From Hominiventricola filiformis (GTDB lineage: Bacteria; Bacillota; Clostridia; Lachnospirales; Lachnospiraceae), in the NCBI RefSeq assembly GCF_020686965.1, contig NZ_JAJEPS010000008.1:62001-126000 (forward strand): DNA of 64,000 nucleotides, read 5' to 3'. Positions within the stretch are counted from its first letter, which is position 1, and each line of letters begins with the position of its first letter. Below the pieces are notes generated by a model. The model saw nothing but the letters and a program-made list of their open reading frames with translations. It ran no database searches and was not told where the DNA came from. The position numbers and the translations under genes were made by a program. Below are positions 48,813-57,571 of the stretch, piece by piece.

Positions 48813-50408
48813 TTAACGATCCCATTTGTCGCAGAGGGAATTGATCTGACTGATAAATTTGGCGAGATCCTTGTTGGCTCCGCCTTCGTTGTGGTAGATG
48901 ACCTGCATAAGCCGTTTGCCTGCTTCGATAAGTCTTGTGTACATATCGGATTTGCGTTTGGCAGCAGGTTTCTCGGCAGATACTGGAATCTTCAGGCCTT
49001 CCTTGATCCATACGCCGGTGGCAAGATCGAACAGGGCACCGGAGAAGGGAGCGAAGGCAGGAATCTGGTATTCTTCATTGAGGCATGCGGTAAAATCATC
49101 ACATACCGTATCTTCACCATGTACAACGAATACCATTTCCGGTTTAGGTGAAAATGCTTTGACCCAATTTAAGAGGCCGTTTTTGTCGGCATGGCCGCTG
49201 ATCCCCTGAAGCTGTTTGATCTCAGCTCTGATTTCGATCGTCTCACCGAAGAGTTTGCAGTATTCAGCTCCTTCAATGAGGGAACGTCCCAGCGTATTGT
49301 ATGCCTGATATCCTACAATCAGGACGGTACATTCCGGACGCCACAGATTATGTTTCAGGTGGTGTTTGATACGGCCGGCTTCGCACATACCGGAAGCGGA
49401 AATAATGACCTTCGGCTCAGCATTAAAATTGATGGCCTTGGACTCATCACTGGAGACTGCCAGATGAAGGTTCGGGAACCTGATCGGGCTGATACCGGCA
49501 TTGATGAGTGCCATGGCGTCATCGTCAAAGCAGGATTGAAAGTTCTTATTAAAAATAGAAGTTGCTTCAATGGCCAGCGGACTGTCTACATAAACAGGAA
49601 AATCAAAGTCCAGAAGCTTCCGTTCTTTGATGTCACGGATAAAATACAGGAGCTCCTGGGTTCTTCCGACTGCAAATGCCGGGATGACCAGATTGCCTCC
49701 GCGTTTCAGTGTGGTATTGATGACAGAAGCCAGTTCCGCTGCATAGTCAGGTGGTGCATTGTGATAACGGTCGCCATAGGTGGATTCCATGACCACATAG
49801 TCTGCAGTGTCCGTAGGAATCGGGTCTCTGATGAGCGGTTGATTGATATTTCCAATATCACCGGAGAAAACAATTTTTTTTGATACTCCATCTTCCTCAA
49901 TCCAGATCTCGATGGAGGAGGAACCGAGAAGATGGCCTACATCGCGAAATCTTACATGGATACCTGGGCAAAGTTCGATTTTCTGCTCATAATCGCAGGG
50001 ATGGAAGAGACCGATGGCACCGAGAGCATCAGCCATGGTGTAGAGAGGTACGTATTCTTCCAAACCGGCACGTTTCCCTTTCCGGTTACGCCATTCTGCC
50101 TCAAATTCCTGAATGTGGGCACTGTCGCGGAGCATGATACTGCACAGATCGCTGGTGGCGAAGGTGGAAATAATATCTCCGTGAAATCCGTTCTTATATA
50201 AAAGCGGTAAACGGCCCGAATGATCAATGTGGGCATGTGTCAGCAGAACATAGTCAATCTGGTTGATGGGTACCGGGATATCCTGATTCACGTAGATATC
50301 TTTGCCCTGTTCCAGACCACAGTCTACAAGGATATGTTTTCCACACACTTCCAGATAGTGACAGCTTCCGGTGACCTCATGGTCTGCGCCTACAAAACCT
50401 AGTCTCAT
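48813..50408 (-). CDS. metallo-beta-lactamase/beta-CASP/RMMBL protein (RNase-like)
   Basis: ATG 50408 on the minus strand follows AAGGGGGTTGT. HAHIDH (residues 58-63) is the metal-binding motif; FSGDIGN and STYGDRYH mark the lactamase core, FAVGRTQELLYFI and VIISASGMCEAGRIKHHLKH the beta-CASP part, and ISGHADKNGLLNW the RMMBL region. Known: proteins of this architecture process RNA (YSH1/CPSF-like group). 531 residues fits. A C-terminal extension of ~65 basic residues (AEKPAAKRKSDMYTRLIEAG) may bind nucleic acid. Confidence 0.87.
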   Translation of the reverse strand: MRLGFVGADHEVTGSCHYLEVCGKHILVDCGLEQGKDIYVNQDIPVPINQIDYVLLTHAHIDHSGRLPLLYKNGFHGDIISTFATSDLCSIMLRDSAHIQEFEAEWRNRKGKRAGLEEYVPLYTMADALGAIGLFHPCDYEQKIELCPGIHVRFRDVGHLLGSSSIEIWIEEDGVSKKIVFSGDIGNINQPLIRDPIPTDTADYVVMESTYGDRYHNAPPDYAAELASVINTTLKRGGNLVIPAFAVGRTQELLYFIRDIKERKLLDFDFPVYVDSPLAIEATSIFNKNFQSCFDDDAMALINAGISPIRFPNLHLAVSSDESKAINFNAEPKVIISASGMCEAGRIKHHLKHNLWRPECTVLIVGYQAYNTLGRSLIEGAEYCKLFGETIEIRAEIKQLQGISGHADKNGLLNWVKAFSPKPEMVFVVHGEDTVCDDFTACLNEEYQIPAFAPFSGALFDLATGVWIKEGLKIPVSAEKPAAKRKSDMYTRLIEAGKRLMQVIYHNEGGANKDLAKFISQINSLCDKWDR

Positions 50409-50569
50409 AAAACAACCCCCTTACAATTCTTCTTATCAATATGATATCAAGTTATGTGTGCAGATGCAACAAACAGAAGAGAAATATTTGTAAAAATATG
50501 TAATATAGAACGAAAGAATATGAAAAAAATATACAATATGCATAAATTCTCGGAATTTTTAGTGCTGTC

Positions 50570-50598
50570 TTGTGCTGAGAGAGCAAAGCAGATATAAT
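50570..50598 (+). promoter_or_regulatory. SigA-type promoter for the RlmI-like gene
   Basis: TTGTGC (50570-50575), 17-bp spacer, TATAAT (50593-50598), 41 bases before the ATG at 50639. The AT-rich stretch 50409-50569 shows no gene. Confidence 0.6.
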
Positions 50599-50638
50599 TA
50601 TTTATATTATATATAAGGAAGAGAAAGGTTTTAAATAT

Positions 50639-51511
50639 ATGTTCATAGCAGATAATTGGAAAGATTATGAAGTCATTGACTGTTCCGCGGGTGAGAAGCT
50701 GGAAAGCTGGGGAGGCTATCTTCTGGTGCGTCCGGATCCGCAGGTCATCTGGGACACACCGAAGAAACATAAGGGTTGGAGAAAAATGAATGGACATTAT
50801 CACCGCAGCGCCAAAGGCGGCGGCGAGTGGGAGTTCTTTGATTTACCGAAACAGTGGGAGATTGGATACACCCTTCCGTCAGGAAAGAAGCTCACCTTTA
50901 ACCTGAAGCCCTTCAGTTTTAAGCATACAGGACTGTTCCCGGAGCAGGCGGCAAACTGGGACTGGTTTTCTGAGAAAATCCGCAATGCAGGACGGCCGGT
51001 CAAAGTATTGAACTTGTTTGCCTATACGGGTGGTGCGACATTGGCAGCAGCGGCAGCAGGTGCTACGGTTACTCATGTGGATGCCTCCAAAGGAATGGTG
51101 GCATGGGCGAAGGAGAATGCGAAGAGCTCCGGACTGGAAGATGCACCGATCCGCTGGCTGGTGGATGACTGCCAGAAATTTGTAGAGCGGGAGATCCGCC
51201 GCGGCAATCACTACGATGCGATTATCATGGATCCGCCTTCTTATGGAAGAGGACCGAAAGGTGAGATCTGGAAGATTGAGGATGCAATTCATCCGCTGGT
51301 GAAACTGTGTACCCAGATCCTGAGTGATGATCCGCTTTTCTTCCTTATTAATTCCTACACAACCGGTCTTCAGCCTGCAGTACTGTCCTATATGCTGGGA
51401 ACAGAACTCAGGAAGTTTGGCGGTCATGTAGATTCCCAGGAAGTGGGACTCCCGGTAACCGAGAGTGGACTGGTACTGCCCTGTGGTGCCAGCGGACGGT
51501 GGGAAGCATAG
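50639..51511 (+). CDS. class I SAM-dependent methyltransferase, RlmI-like
   Basis: ATG after GGAAGAGAAAGGTTTTAAATAT. Motif I NLFAYTGGATLAAAAAGA (residues ~122-139), HVDASKGMVAWAKEN, and the catalytic-type MDPPSYGRG are as in the RlmI/RlmK group of 23S rRNA cytosine or guanine methyltransferases. The N-terminal ~110 residues (YLLVRPDPQVIWDTPKKHKG) replace the usual PUA domain. Known: likely rRNA modification; the precise base is not clear from sequence. Confidence 0.84.
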   Translation: MFIADNWKDYEVIDCSAGEKLESWGGYLLVRPDPQVIWDTPKKHKGWRKMNGHYHRSAKGGGEWEFFDLPKQWEIGYTLPSGKKLTFNLKPFSFKHTGLFPEQAANWDWFSEKIRNAGRPVKVLNLFAYTGGATLAAAAAGATVTHVDASKGMVAWAKENAKSSGLEDAPIRWLVDDCQKFVEREIRRGNHYDAIIMDPPSYGRGPKGEIWKIEDAIHPLVKLCTQILSDDPLFFLINSYTTGLQPAVLSYMLGTELRKFGGHVDSQEVGLPVTESGLVLPCGASGRWEA

Positions 51512-52003
51512 AAGAGACATGGCCAGCAACAGTATTTAAACAGCAGTAACGAATATATGACTTGTATGATGTGCATCATATTCGTTTGCTGAGAATACTA
51601 TTGCGTTGCGTATTTTAGGCTTCGGAGAGATGATAGGTTTCGCTGCTCTTCTGCTTTGGGTATATGGAAGGATTGCAGATCCTGCCACCCAGAAATGATA
51701 TAAAAACTCTTTGAAAATAATTTGTTCCGTATGATTTTCCGCCTGTTTGGGTAGCAGAGCTTCCGTTGATAAGATAACACCCGGAAATTTATAGGAAAAC
51801 GGGTGGGGGATAGAGACAGAGCGTTATATGCCCATAACAATATCATATAATAAGAAGAAACCACTATTTGGGGATGAAAAAGATTGCGCAATGGGTATTG
51901 TTGCTAAAAACAAACGTATATAGCCAGACTGATCTCAAGAATATGAATAAGAGTGGCTAAAGGACACAGAACCAGGGAAGACATAACGAGGAGAAAGTGA
52001 ACG
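51512..52003. other. gene-free stretch of about 490 bases
   Basis: No supportable gene. A minus-strand ORF of 97 codons (51598-51891) has no Shine-Dalgarno and no recognisable sequence. Two hairpins are visible: AACGAATAT (51548-51556)/ATATTCGTT (51578-51586), which could end the methyltransferase transcript although no T-run follows, and CACCCG (51778-51783)/CGGGTG (51800-51805). It may hold a decayed gene or a long 5' region of the 52004 gene. Confidence 0.5.
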
Positions 52004-52231
52004 ATGGGATATTTAATTGCAGAAACAACGCGAGAAGAACGCGAGAAAATTGTGGCAGAGTCTCTTGGCAACATCGAAGCAAACTGTGACGGATGCATGT
52101 CCGGACTGGCAGAAATGTATGAGGACTACATTGACGGTAAAAAAGAACTTCGGGAAATCAACATGGAATTCAATGCCAGATATGTAAAAGAAGACATTCG
52201 CCCGGAGCGGACAAACTGCTTCTACAAATAG
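52004..52231 (+). CDS. conserved small protein of Lachnospiraceae, 75 aa
   Basis: ATG after ACGAGGAGAAAGTGAACG. Helical, acidic: MGYLIAETTREEREKIVAES then NIEANCDGCMSGLAEMYEDY and a C-terminal NMEFNARYVKE. The Cys-x2-Cys pair (Cys29 and Cys32) could bind metal or form a disulfide. Similar proteins recur in related genomes from memory, with no known function. It stands alone between a gene-free stretch and a terminator. Confidence 0.72.
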   Translation: MGYLIAETTREEREKIVAESLGNIEANCDGCMSGLAEMYEDYIDGKKELREINMEFNARYVKEDIRPERTNCFYK

Positions 52232-52256
52232 AGGGATGAAGTAAACTGGTCTGGAT

Positions 52257-52290
52257 GAGGCAGTCATATTTTCTTTTGACTGCCTCTTTA
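52257..52290 (+). terminator. rho-independent terminator
   Basis: GAGGCAGTCA (52257-52266) pairs perfectly with TGACTGCCTC (52277-52286), followed by TTTAT. It isolates the S10 operon promoter from upstream reading. Confidence 0.78.
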
Positions 52291-52371
52291 TGCATACAAC
52301 TTGCACAAAAACAGACGAAAAACTTCGTATATATTCATGAAAAAATTTTCTTCATAAATTTCAAAAAAGTC

Positions 52372-52400
52372 TTGCCAAATCAGGTGTTTTCCATTATACT
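52372..52400 (+). promoter_or_regulatory. promoter of the S10-spc ribosomal operon
   Basis: TTGCCA (52372-52377), 17-bp spacer, TATACT (52395-52400). It is preceded by an AT-rich tract rich in A and T runs (52319-52370) that could act as an UP element. It gives an mRNA leader of ~235 bases before rpsJ. Confidence 0.82.
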
Positions 52401-52406
52401 AATTCA

Positions 52407-52628
52407 TGTTGTGACATGATAGCAATGAAGCGTGAGGTTGCCACGCAGGTATAGCGCGTGGGTTTTCCGTGGAGCGAATGTCAAGTTAGCAAACTGGCGA
52501 CAAGTCACTGTACAAGTAAAGAGCTTCTTAAGTAAGAGGTAAATATCGTGTGAGTATCCACGTGATACACACGGATGAGTGTACAGTCACCGCTTGTCGT
52601 ACTGGTAGTCTAAAGTACGAATAAGGAG
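52407..52628 (+). promoter_or_regulatory. structured S10 operon leader
   Basis: Seen: CCACGC (52441-52446)/GCGTGG (52456-52461); a long-range pair CGACAAG (52498-52504)/CTTGTCG (52593-52599) enclosing ACTGTACA (52507-52514)/TGTACAGT (52580-52587); and an inner hairpin CGTGT-GA-GTATC (52547-52558)/GATAC-ACACG (52564-52573). AAGGAGG follows at 52622-52628. Known: S10 leaders control ribosomal protein synthesis by feedback or transcription attenuation; the Clostridia type is conserved in my memory. The ligand, probably a ribosomal protein such as L4, is inferred. Confidence 0.78.
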
Positions 52629-52640
52629 GCGACTTTTTTT

Positions 52641-52958
52641 ATGGCAAGTCAAGTAATGAGAATCACAATGAAAGCATATGATCATCAGCTGATCGATGCA
52701 TCCGCCAAGAAAATTATCGAGACGGTAAAGAAAACGGGATCTAAGGTGAGTGGACCGGTGCCGCTGCCGACTAAGAAGGAAGTAGTAACCATCCTTCGTG
52801 CAGTACACAAATATAAAGATTCCAGAGAGCAGTTCGAGCAGAGAACTCACAAGAGACTGATCGACATCATCGCACCGACGCAGAAGACGGTTGACGCACT
52901 GTCCCGCCTTGAGATGCCTGCAGGTGTGTATGTTGATATTAAAATGAAAAACAAATAA
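52641..52958 (+). CDS. rpsJ: ribosomal protein S10
   Basis: ATG 12 bases after AAGGAGG, a rather long spacer filled by CGACTTTTTTT. MRITMKAYDHQLIDASAKKI and the long loop TQKTVDALSRLEMPAGVYVD identify S10, which binds the 30S head and also serves as NusE in antitermination. 105 residues is normal. First gene of the operon, directly under control of the structured leader. Confidence 0.97.
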   Translation: MASQVMRITMKAYDHQLIDASAKKIIETVKKTGSKVSGPVPLPTKKEVVTILRAVHKYKDSREQFEQRTHKRLIDIIAPTQKTVDALSRLEMPAGVYVDIKMKNK

Positions 52959-53028
52959 TTCCTGCGGCTAGAATGAATTCCTTAAAAGAAGGTATTCCGC
53001 TGTAGAGAGAACAGGAGGAAACGTAAGA

Positions 53029-53664
53029 ATGAAGAAAGCTATCTTAGCTACAAAAGTCGGAATGACTCAGATCTTCAACGAAGACGGAGTGCTCACTCCG
53101 GTTACCGTGCTTCAGGCCGGACCGTGTGTTGTAACTCAGGTTAAAACCGTAGAGAACGACGGATATGCCGCTGTTCAGGTTGGCTTCGTTGATACCAGAG
53201 AAAAACTGGTGAACAAAGCAGAGAAAGGACACTTTGACAAAGCAGGCGTTGCTTATAAGAAATTTGTCAGAGAGTTTAGATTAGAGAATGCTGCTGAGTA
53301 CGCACCGGCACAGGAGATCAAAGCAGACATCTTCGCTGCAGGCGATAAGATCGATGCAACTGCTGTATCCAAAGGAAAAGGTTTCCAGGGTGCTATTAAG
53401 AGACTTGGCCAGCACAGAGGACCGATGGCTCATGGTTCTAAATTCCATCGTCATCAGGGTTCCAACGGCGCTTGCTCCGATCCGAGTAAGGTATTCAAAG
53501 GAAAAGGAATGCCTGGACACATGGGCGCTAAACAGATTACTATCCAGAATCTGGAAGTAGTCAAAGTTGACGCAGAGAACAACTTATTGTTGGTAAAAGG
53601 TGCGGTACCAGGACCTAAGAAAGCCTTAGTTACCATCAAAGAGACCGTTAAGAGCGGTAAATAA
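53029..53664 (+). CDS. rplC: ribosomal protein L3
   Basis: ATG after AACAGGAGGAAACGTAAGA. KAILATKVGMTQIFNEDGVL is the L3 opening; the central loop GQHRGPMAHGSKFHRHQGS reaches the peptidyl-transferase centre, and KGMPGHMGAKQITIQNLEVV closes it. 211 residues fits the bacterial length. Early 23S rRNA binder. Confidence 0.97.
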   Translation: MKKAILATKVGMTQIFNEDGVLTPVTVLQAGPCVVTQVKTVENDGYAAVQVGFVDTREKLVNKAEKGHFDKAGVAYKKFVREFRLENAAEYAPAQEIKADIFAAGDKIDATAVSKGKGFQGAIKRLGQHRGPMAHGSKFHRHQGSNGACSDPSKVFKGKGMPGHMGAKQITIQNLEVVKVDAENNLLLVKGAVPGPKKALVTIKETVKSGK

Positions 53665-53690
53665 GGTTTAGGGAAAGGAGGAACACATAA

Positions 53691-54311
53691 ATGGCAAACG
53701 TATCTGTTTATAATATGGAAGGCAAAGAAGTTGGCACAATTGAACTGAACGATGCAGTATTCGGTGTAGAAGTAAATGAGCACCTGGTACACATGGCAGT
53801 TGTTGCACAGCTTGCAAATAAAAGACAGGGAACTCAGAAAGCTAAAACCCGTTCCGAAGTTTCCGGCGGTGGAAGAAAACCGTGGAGACAGAAAGGTACC
53901 GGACATGCTCGTCAGGGTTCAACAAGAGCTCCGCAGTGGACCGGCGGCGGCGTAGTATTCGCTCCGACTCCGAGAGATTACACGATCCGTCTGAACAAGA
54001 AAGAGAAGAGACTTGCTCTGAAATCCGTTCTGACTAACTGTGTAAATGAGAATAAATTCATCGTTCTCGACGAACTGAAATTCGACGAGATCAAAACTAA
54101 AAAAATGCAGGCAGTTCTGGATGCACTGAACGTATCCAAAGCGCTGGTAGTTCTCAATGAGAATGACACTAACGTTGTTAAGTCTGCAAGCAACATCGCA
54201 AACATTCAGACAGCTCTGACCAACACCATCAATGTGTATGACATTCTGAAATACAACACTGTTGTTGTTACCAAGGATGCTGTTAAGACCATCGAGGAGG
54301 TATATGCATAA
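53691..54311 (+). CDS. rplD: ribosomal protein L4
   Basis: ATG after GAAAGGAGGAACACATAA. The tentacle loop GGGRKPWRQKGTGHARQG then TRAPQWTGGGVVFAP lines the exit tunnel. Known: L4 represses its own operon in many bacteria, so it is the leading candidate ligand for the 52407-52628 leader. The stop shares one base with rplW (TAATG). Confidence 0.97.
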   Translation: MANVSVYNMEGKEVGTIELNDAVFGVEVNEHLVHMAVVAQLANKRQGTQKAKTRSEVSGGGRKPWRQKGTGHARQGSTRAPQWTGGGVVFAPTPRDYTIRLNKKEKRLALKSVLTNCVNENKFIVLDELKFDEIKTKKMQAVLDALNVSKALVVLNENDTNVVKSASNIANIQTALTNTINVYDILKYNTVVVTKDAVKTIEEVYA

Positions 54312-54610
54312 TGGCTGATATCAAATACTATGATGTAATCCTCAAACCGGTTATCACTGAGAAGAGTATGGCAGCTATGAGCGAGAAGAAATACACTTTC
54401 CTTGTTCATACCGAGGCTACCAAATCTCAGGTGAAAGAAGCAGTAGAGAAAATGTTCGCTGGTACTAAAGTACAGAGCGTAAACACCATGAACTGCGACG
54501 GAAAGAATAAGAGACGTGGCATGGTTGTCGGCAAAACCGCAAAAACCAAAAAAGCCATCGTTCAGCTGACTGCAGACAGCAAAGATATCGAGATCTTTGA
54601 GGGACTGTAA
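54311..54610 (+). CDS. rplW: ribosomal protein L23
   Basis: ATG overlaps the rplD stop by one base; GAGGAGG in the final L4 codons acts as Shine-Dalgarno. DVILKPVITEKSMAAMSEKK is the signature; the protein docks SRP and trigger factor at the tunnel exit. 99 residues is normal. Confidence 0.97.
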   Translation: MADIKYYDVILKPVITEKSMAAMSEKKYTFLVHTEATKSQVKEAVEKMFAGTKVQSVNTMNCDGKNKRRGMVVGKTAKTKKAIVQLTADSKDIEIFEGL

Positions 54611-54680
54611 GTCGTAAGCGATTTAAAACTATGTGCATACGAGCACGACAATTTCGTAGATATTGAAAGGAGATAAAGTA

Positions 54681-55523
54681 ATGGGAATCAAAACATACCG
54701 CCCATATACACCTTCCAGAAGACATATGTCCGGTTATGATTTCGCGGAGATCACCAAAAGTACTCCGGAGAAATCTCTGGTCGTTTCTCTTAAGAAAAAC
54801 GCAGGACGTAATGCTCAGGGTAAAATCACTGTGAGACACCGTGGAGGTGGATCCAGAAGAAAATACAGAATCATCGACTTCAAGAGAAGAAAAGATGGAG
54901 TTCCGGCAACTGTTGTTGGTATCGAGTACGATCCGAACAGAACTGCTAACATCGCACTGATCTGCTACGCAGACGGCGAGAAAGCTTACATCCTTGCTCC
55001 GCAGGGACTGAAAGTTGGAATGGTTATCATGAATGGACCGGAGGCAGAGGTTCATGTAGGAAACTGCCTGCCGCTGGAGAATATTCCGGTTGGTACTATG
55101 GTTCATAACGTAGAGTTATATGCTGGTAAGGGCGGACAGCTGGTTCGTTCTGCTGGTAACAGCGCTCAGCTGATGGCTAAGGAAGGCAAATATGCTACCC
55201 TGAGAATGCCGTCCGGCGAGATGAGAATGGTTCCGCTGAACTGCCGTGCAACCGTTGGTGTTGTAGGTAATGGTGAGCACAACCTGATCAACGTTGGTAA
55301 AGCTGGTCGTAAACGTCACATGGGAATTAGACCTACTGTCCGTGGTTCCGTCATGAACCCGAACGATCATCCGCATGGTGGTGGAGAAGGAAAGACTGGT
55401 ATCGGTCGTCCGGGTCCGTGCACACCTTGGGGTAAACCGGCTCTTGGTCTTAAGACTAGAAAGAAGAACAAGCAGTCCAACAAGCTGATCGTTAGAAGAA
55501 GAGATGGCAGAACATTCAAATAA
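54681..55523 (+). CDS. rplB: ribosomal protein L2
   Basis: ATG 54681 after AAAGGAGATAAAGTA; the in-frame TTG at 54663 would lie upstream of the Shine-Dalgarno and is rejected. GIKTYRPYTPSRRHMSGYDF and the C-terminal NPNDHPHGGGEGKTGIGRPG, which holds the conserved His near the peptidyl-transferase centre, are diagnostic. 280 residues. Confidence 0.97.
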   Translation: MGIKTYRPYTPSRRHMSGYDFAEITKSTPEKSLVVSLKKNAGRNAQGKITVRHRGGGSRRKYRIIDFKRRKDGVPATVVGIEYDPNRTANIALICYADGEKAYILAPQGLKVGMVIMNGPEAEVHVGNCLPLENIPVGTMVHNVELYAGKGGQLVRSAGNSAQLMAKEGKYATLRMPSGEMRMVPLNCRATVGVVGNGEHNLINVGKAGRKRHMGIRPTVRGSVMNPNDHPHGGGEGKTGIGRPGPCTPWGKPALGLKTRKKNKQSNKLIVRRRDGRTFK

Positions 55524-55541
55524 GGAATAGGAGGTTTCACA

Positions 55542-55820
55542 ATGGCTCGTTCATTAAAAAAAGGACCATTTGCAGATGCTAGCCTGCTTAAGAAAGTAGA
55601 CGCTATGAACGCAAGCGGAAGTAAGGCCGTGATCAAGACCTGGTCTCGCCGTTCCACTATTTTCCCGCAGATGGTTTCACATACAATCGCAGTACACGAT
55701 GGAAGAAAACATGTTCCGGTATATGTTACTGAGGATATGGTAGGACACAAACTTGGAGAGTTCGTTCCGACCAGAACTTACAGAGGACATGGAAAAGACG
55801 AGAAGAAGTCCAGACGTTAG
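55542..55820 (+). CDS. rpsS: ribosomal protein S19
   Basis: ATG after ATAGGAGGTTTCACA. ARSLKKGPFADASLLKKVDA and VPVYVTEDMVGHKLGEFVPT are S19 hallmarks; it contacts S13 at the 30S head. The end is basic (GHGKDEKKSRR). 92 residues. Confidence 0.97.
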   Translation: MARSLKKGPFADASLLKKVDAMNASGSKAVIKTWSRRSTIFPQMVSHTIAVHDGRKHVPVYVTEDMVGHKLGEFVPTRTYRGHGKDEKKSRR

Positions 55821-55851
55821 TCGTTGATATATTGGAAGGAGGTTACATCGA

Positions 55852-56241
55852 ATGGCAAAGGGATCCAGAAGTCAGATTAAGAGAGAAAGAAATGCCCAGA
55901 AGGATACCAGACCGTCTGCTAAGTTATCTTATGCACACGTTTCTGTCCAGAAGGCTTGCTTCGTTTTAGATGCCATCAGAGGTAAAGACGTGGAAACTGC
56001 ACTTGGTATTGTTGCTTACAATCCGAGATATGCATCCACACTGATTGAGAAATTATTAAAGTCCGCAATTGCAAATGCGGAGAACAATAACGGAATGCAC
56101 GCTGAGAATCTTTATGTAGCTGCCTGCTATGCAGACAAGGGACCGACCATGAAGAGAATCAGACCGAGAGCACAGGGCCGCGCTTATCGTATCGAGAAGA
56201 GAATGAGCCACATCACGATCGTGCTTGACGAGAAGAAATAA
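55852..56241 (+). CDS. rplV: ribosomal protein L22
   Basis: ATG after GAAGGAGGTTACATCGA. The hairpin loop near THRIRPRAQGRAYRIEKR (here MKRIRPRAQGRAYRIEKRMS) lines the exit tunnel next to L4 and is a site of macrolide-resistance changes in other species. The N-terminus is more basic than usual, with a ten-residue extension of Lys and Arg. Confidence 0.96.
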   Translation: MAKGSRSQIKRERNAQKDTRPSAKLSYAHVSVQKACFVLDAIRGKDVETALGIVAYNPRYASTLIEKLLKSAIANAENNNGMHAENLYVAACYADKGPTMKRIRPRAQGRAYRIEKRMSHITIVLDEKK

Positions 56242-56252
56242 GGAGGACAATC

Positions 56253-56909
56253 ATGGGACAGAAAGTTAACCCGCACGGCCTTAGAGTCGGTGTTATTAAA
56301 GACTGGGATTCCAAATGGTATGCGGAAGCAGATTTCGCAGACTGCCTGGTTGAAGATTATCAGATCAGAAAGTTCCTGAAAAAGAAACTGTACAGCGCTG
56401 GAGTTTCCAAGATTGAGATCGAGAGAACCTCCGACCGCGTTAAAATTATCATCTCTACTGCAAAACCGGGTATGATCATCGGTAAAGGCGGAGCAGAGAT
56501 CGAAAAAGTAAGAGCTGAATTACAGAAGATGACTACTAAGAAAGTAGTTGTAGATATCAAAGAAGTTAAGAGACCGGACCGTGAGGCTCAGCTCGTTGCA
56601 GAGAACATTGCACAGCAACTGGAGAATCGTATCTCCTTCCGTCGTGCTATGAAATCCTGCATGGGACGTGCTATGAAGTCTGGTGCAAAGGGAATCAAAG
56701 TTACCTGTTCAGGTCGTCTTGGCGGCGCTGATATGGCTCGTACTGAGACTTACTCAGACGGTACAATCCCGCTGCATACTCTGAGAGCAGATATTGACTA
56801 TGGTTTCGCAGAAGCAGATACTACCTACGGCAAAACTGGCGTAAAGGTATGGATCTACAGAGGCGAGATTCTTCCAACAAAGGCAGCAAAGGAAGGGAGC
56901 GATAAATAA
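56253..56909 (+). CDS. rpsC: ribosomal protein S3
   Basis: ATG after ATAAGGAGGACAATC. KH domain with MIIGKGGAEIEKVRAEL, then the C-terminal domain with ISFRRAMKSCMGRAMKSGAK and PLHTLRADIDYGFAEADTTY. Known: S3 forms part of the mRNA entry helicase. 218 residues. The stop and rplP start share one base (TAATG). Confidence 0.97.
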   Translation: MGQKVNPHGLRVGVIKDWDSKWYAEADFADCLVEDYQIRKFLKKKLYSAGVSKIEIERTSDRVKIIISTAKPGMIIGKGGAEIEKVRAELQKMTTKKVVVDIKEVKRPDREAQLVAENIAQQLENRISFRRAMKSCMGRAMKSGAKGIKVTCSGRLGGADMARTETYSDGTIPLHTLRADIDYGFAEADTTYGKTGVKVWIYRGEILPTKAAKEGSDK

Positions 56910-57349
56910 TGTTAATGCCAAAGAGAGTAAAGCGCCGTAAACAGTTCCGCGGTACTATGACCGGTAAGGCGCTTAGAGGTAATAAGATTACAAATGGTGA
57001 ATACGGTATTGTTGCTCTTGAGCCGTGCTGGATCAAATCCAATCAGATCGAGGCAGCCCGTATCGCTATGACCCGTTACATCAAACGTGGTGGTAAAGTT
57101 TGGATCAAAATTTTCCCGGATAAACCCGTAACCAACAAGCCGGCTGAGACCCGTATGGGTTCCGGTAAAGGAACGCTGGAGTACTGGGTGGCAGTTGTTA
57201 AACCGGGCCGTGTTATGTTTGAGATTTCCGGAGTATCCGAAGAGATCGCAAAAGAGGCACTGCGTCTGGCTACCCACAAGTTACCCTGCAAATGTAAAGT
57301 CGTTTCTCGCGCAGACTTAGAAGGCGGTGATAACAGTGAAAATGAATAA
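56909..57349 (+). CDS. rplP: ribosomal protein L16
   Basis: ATG overlaps the rpsC stop. MLMPKRVKRRKQFRG opening and GKGTLEYWVAVVKPGRVMFE with KLPCKCKVVSR are characteristic. It sits by the A site of the 50S. 146 residues, a few more than many species because of a short acidic tail (EGGDNSENE) that overlaps rpmC. Confidence 0.97.
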   Translation: MLMPKRVKRRKQFRGTMTGKALRGNKITNGEYGIVALEPCWIKSNQIEAARIAMTRYIKRGGKVWIKIFPDKPVTNKPAETRMGSGKGTLEYWVAVVKPGRVMFEISGVSEEIAKEALRLATHKLPCKCKVVSRADLEGGDNSENE

Positions 57350-57536
57350 ATATGTTGAAGATTTAAAAGCAAAATCAGCTGCAGAACTGAACAATGAGTT
57401 AGTAGCTGCAAAGAAGGAACTTTTCAACCTGAGATTCCAGAATGCAACCAATCAGCTGGATAACACGGCAAGAATCAAAGAGGTTCGTAAGAATATTGCC
57501 CGTATTCAGACTGTTATCGCACAGAAGAACGCGTAA
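57336..57536 (+). CDS. rpmC: ribosomal protein L29
   Basis: GTG 57336 (reading VKMNKYVEDL) is preferred, with GGCGG at 57323-57327; ATG 57342 is the alternative. It overlaps the L16 end by 14 bases. KSAAELNNELVAAKKELFNL and QLDNTARIKEVRKNIARIQT are typical. Helical hairpin near the tunnel exit. Confidence 0.95.
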   Translation: MKMNKYVEDLKAKSAAELNNELVAAKKELFNLRFQNATNQLDNTARIKEVRKNIARIQTVIAQKNA

Positions 57537-57571
57537 GCCTGGAAGCTGCAGTTTGAGAAAGGAGAACAATC

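Noticed and set aside
49191..49883. Plus-strand ORF of 230 codons opposite the beta-CASP gene
   Set aside because: Shadow of a protein with an intact HAHIDH motif on the minus strand.
51598..51891. Minus-strand ORF of 97 codons in the gene-free stretch
   Set aside because: No Shine-Dalgarno, unconvincing composition and no neighbour context.
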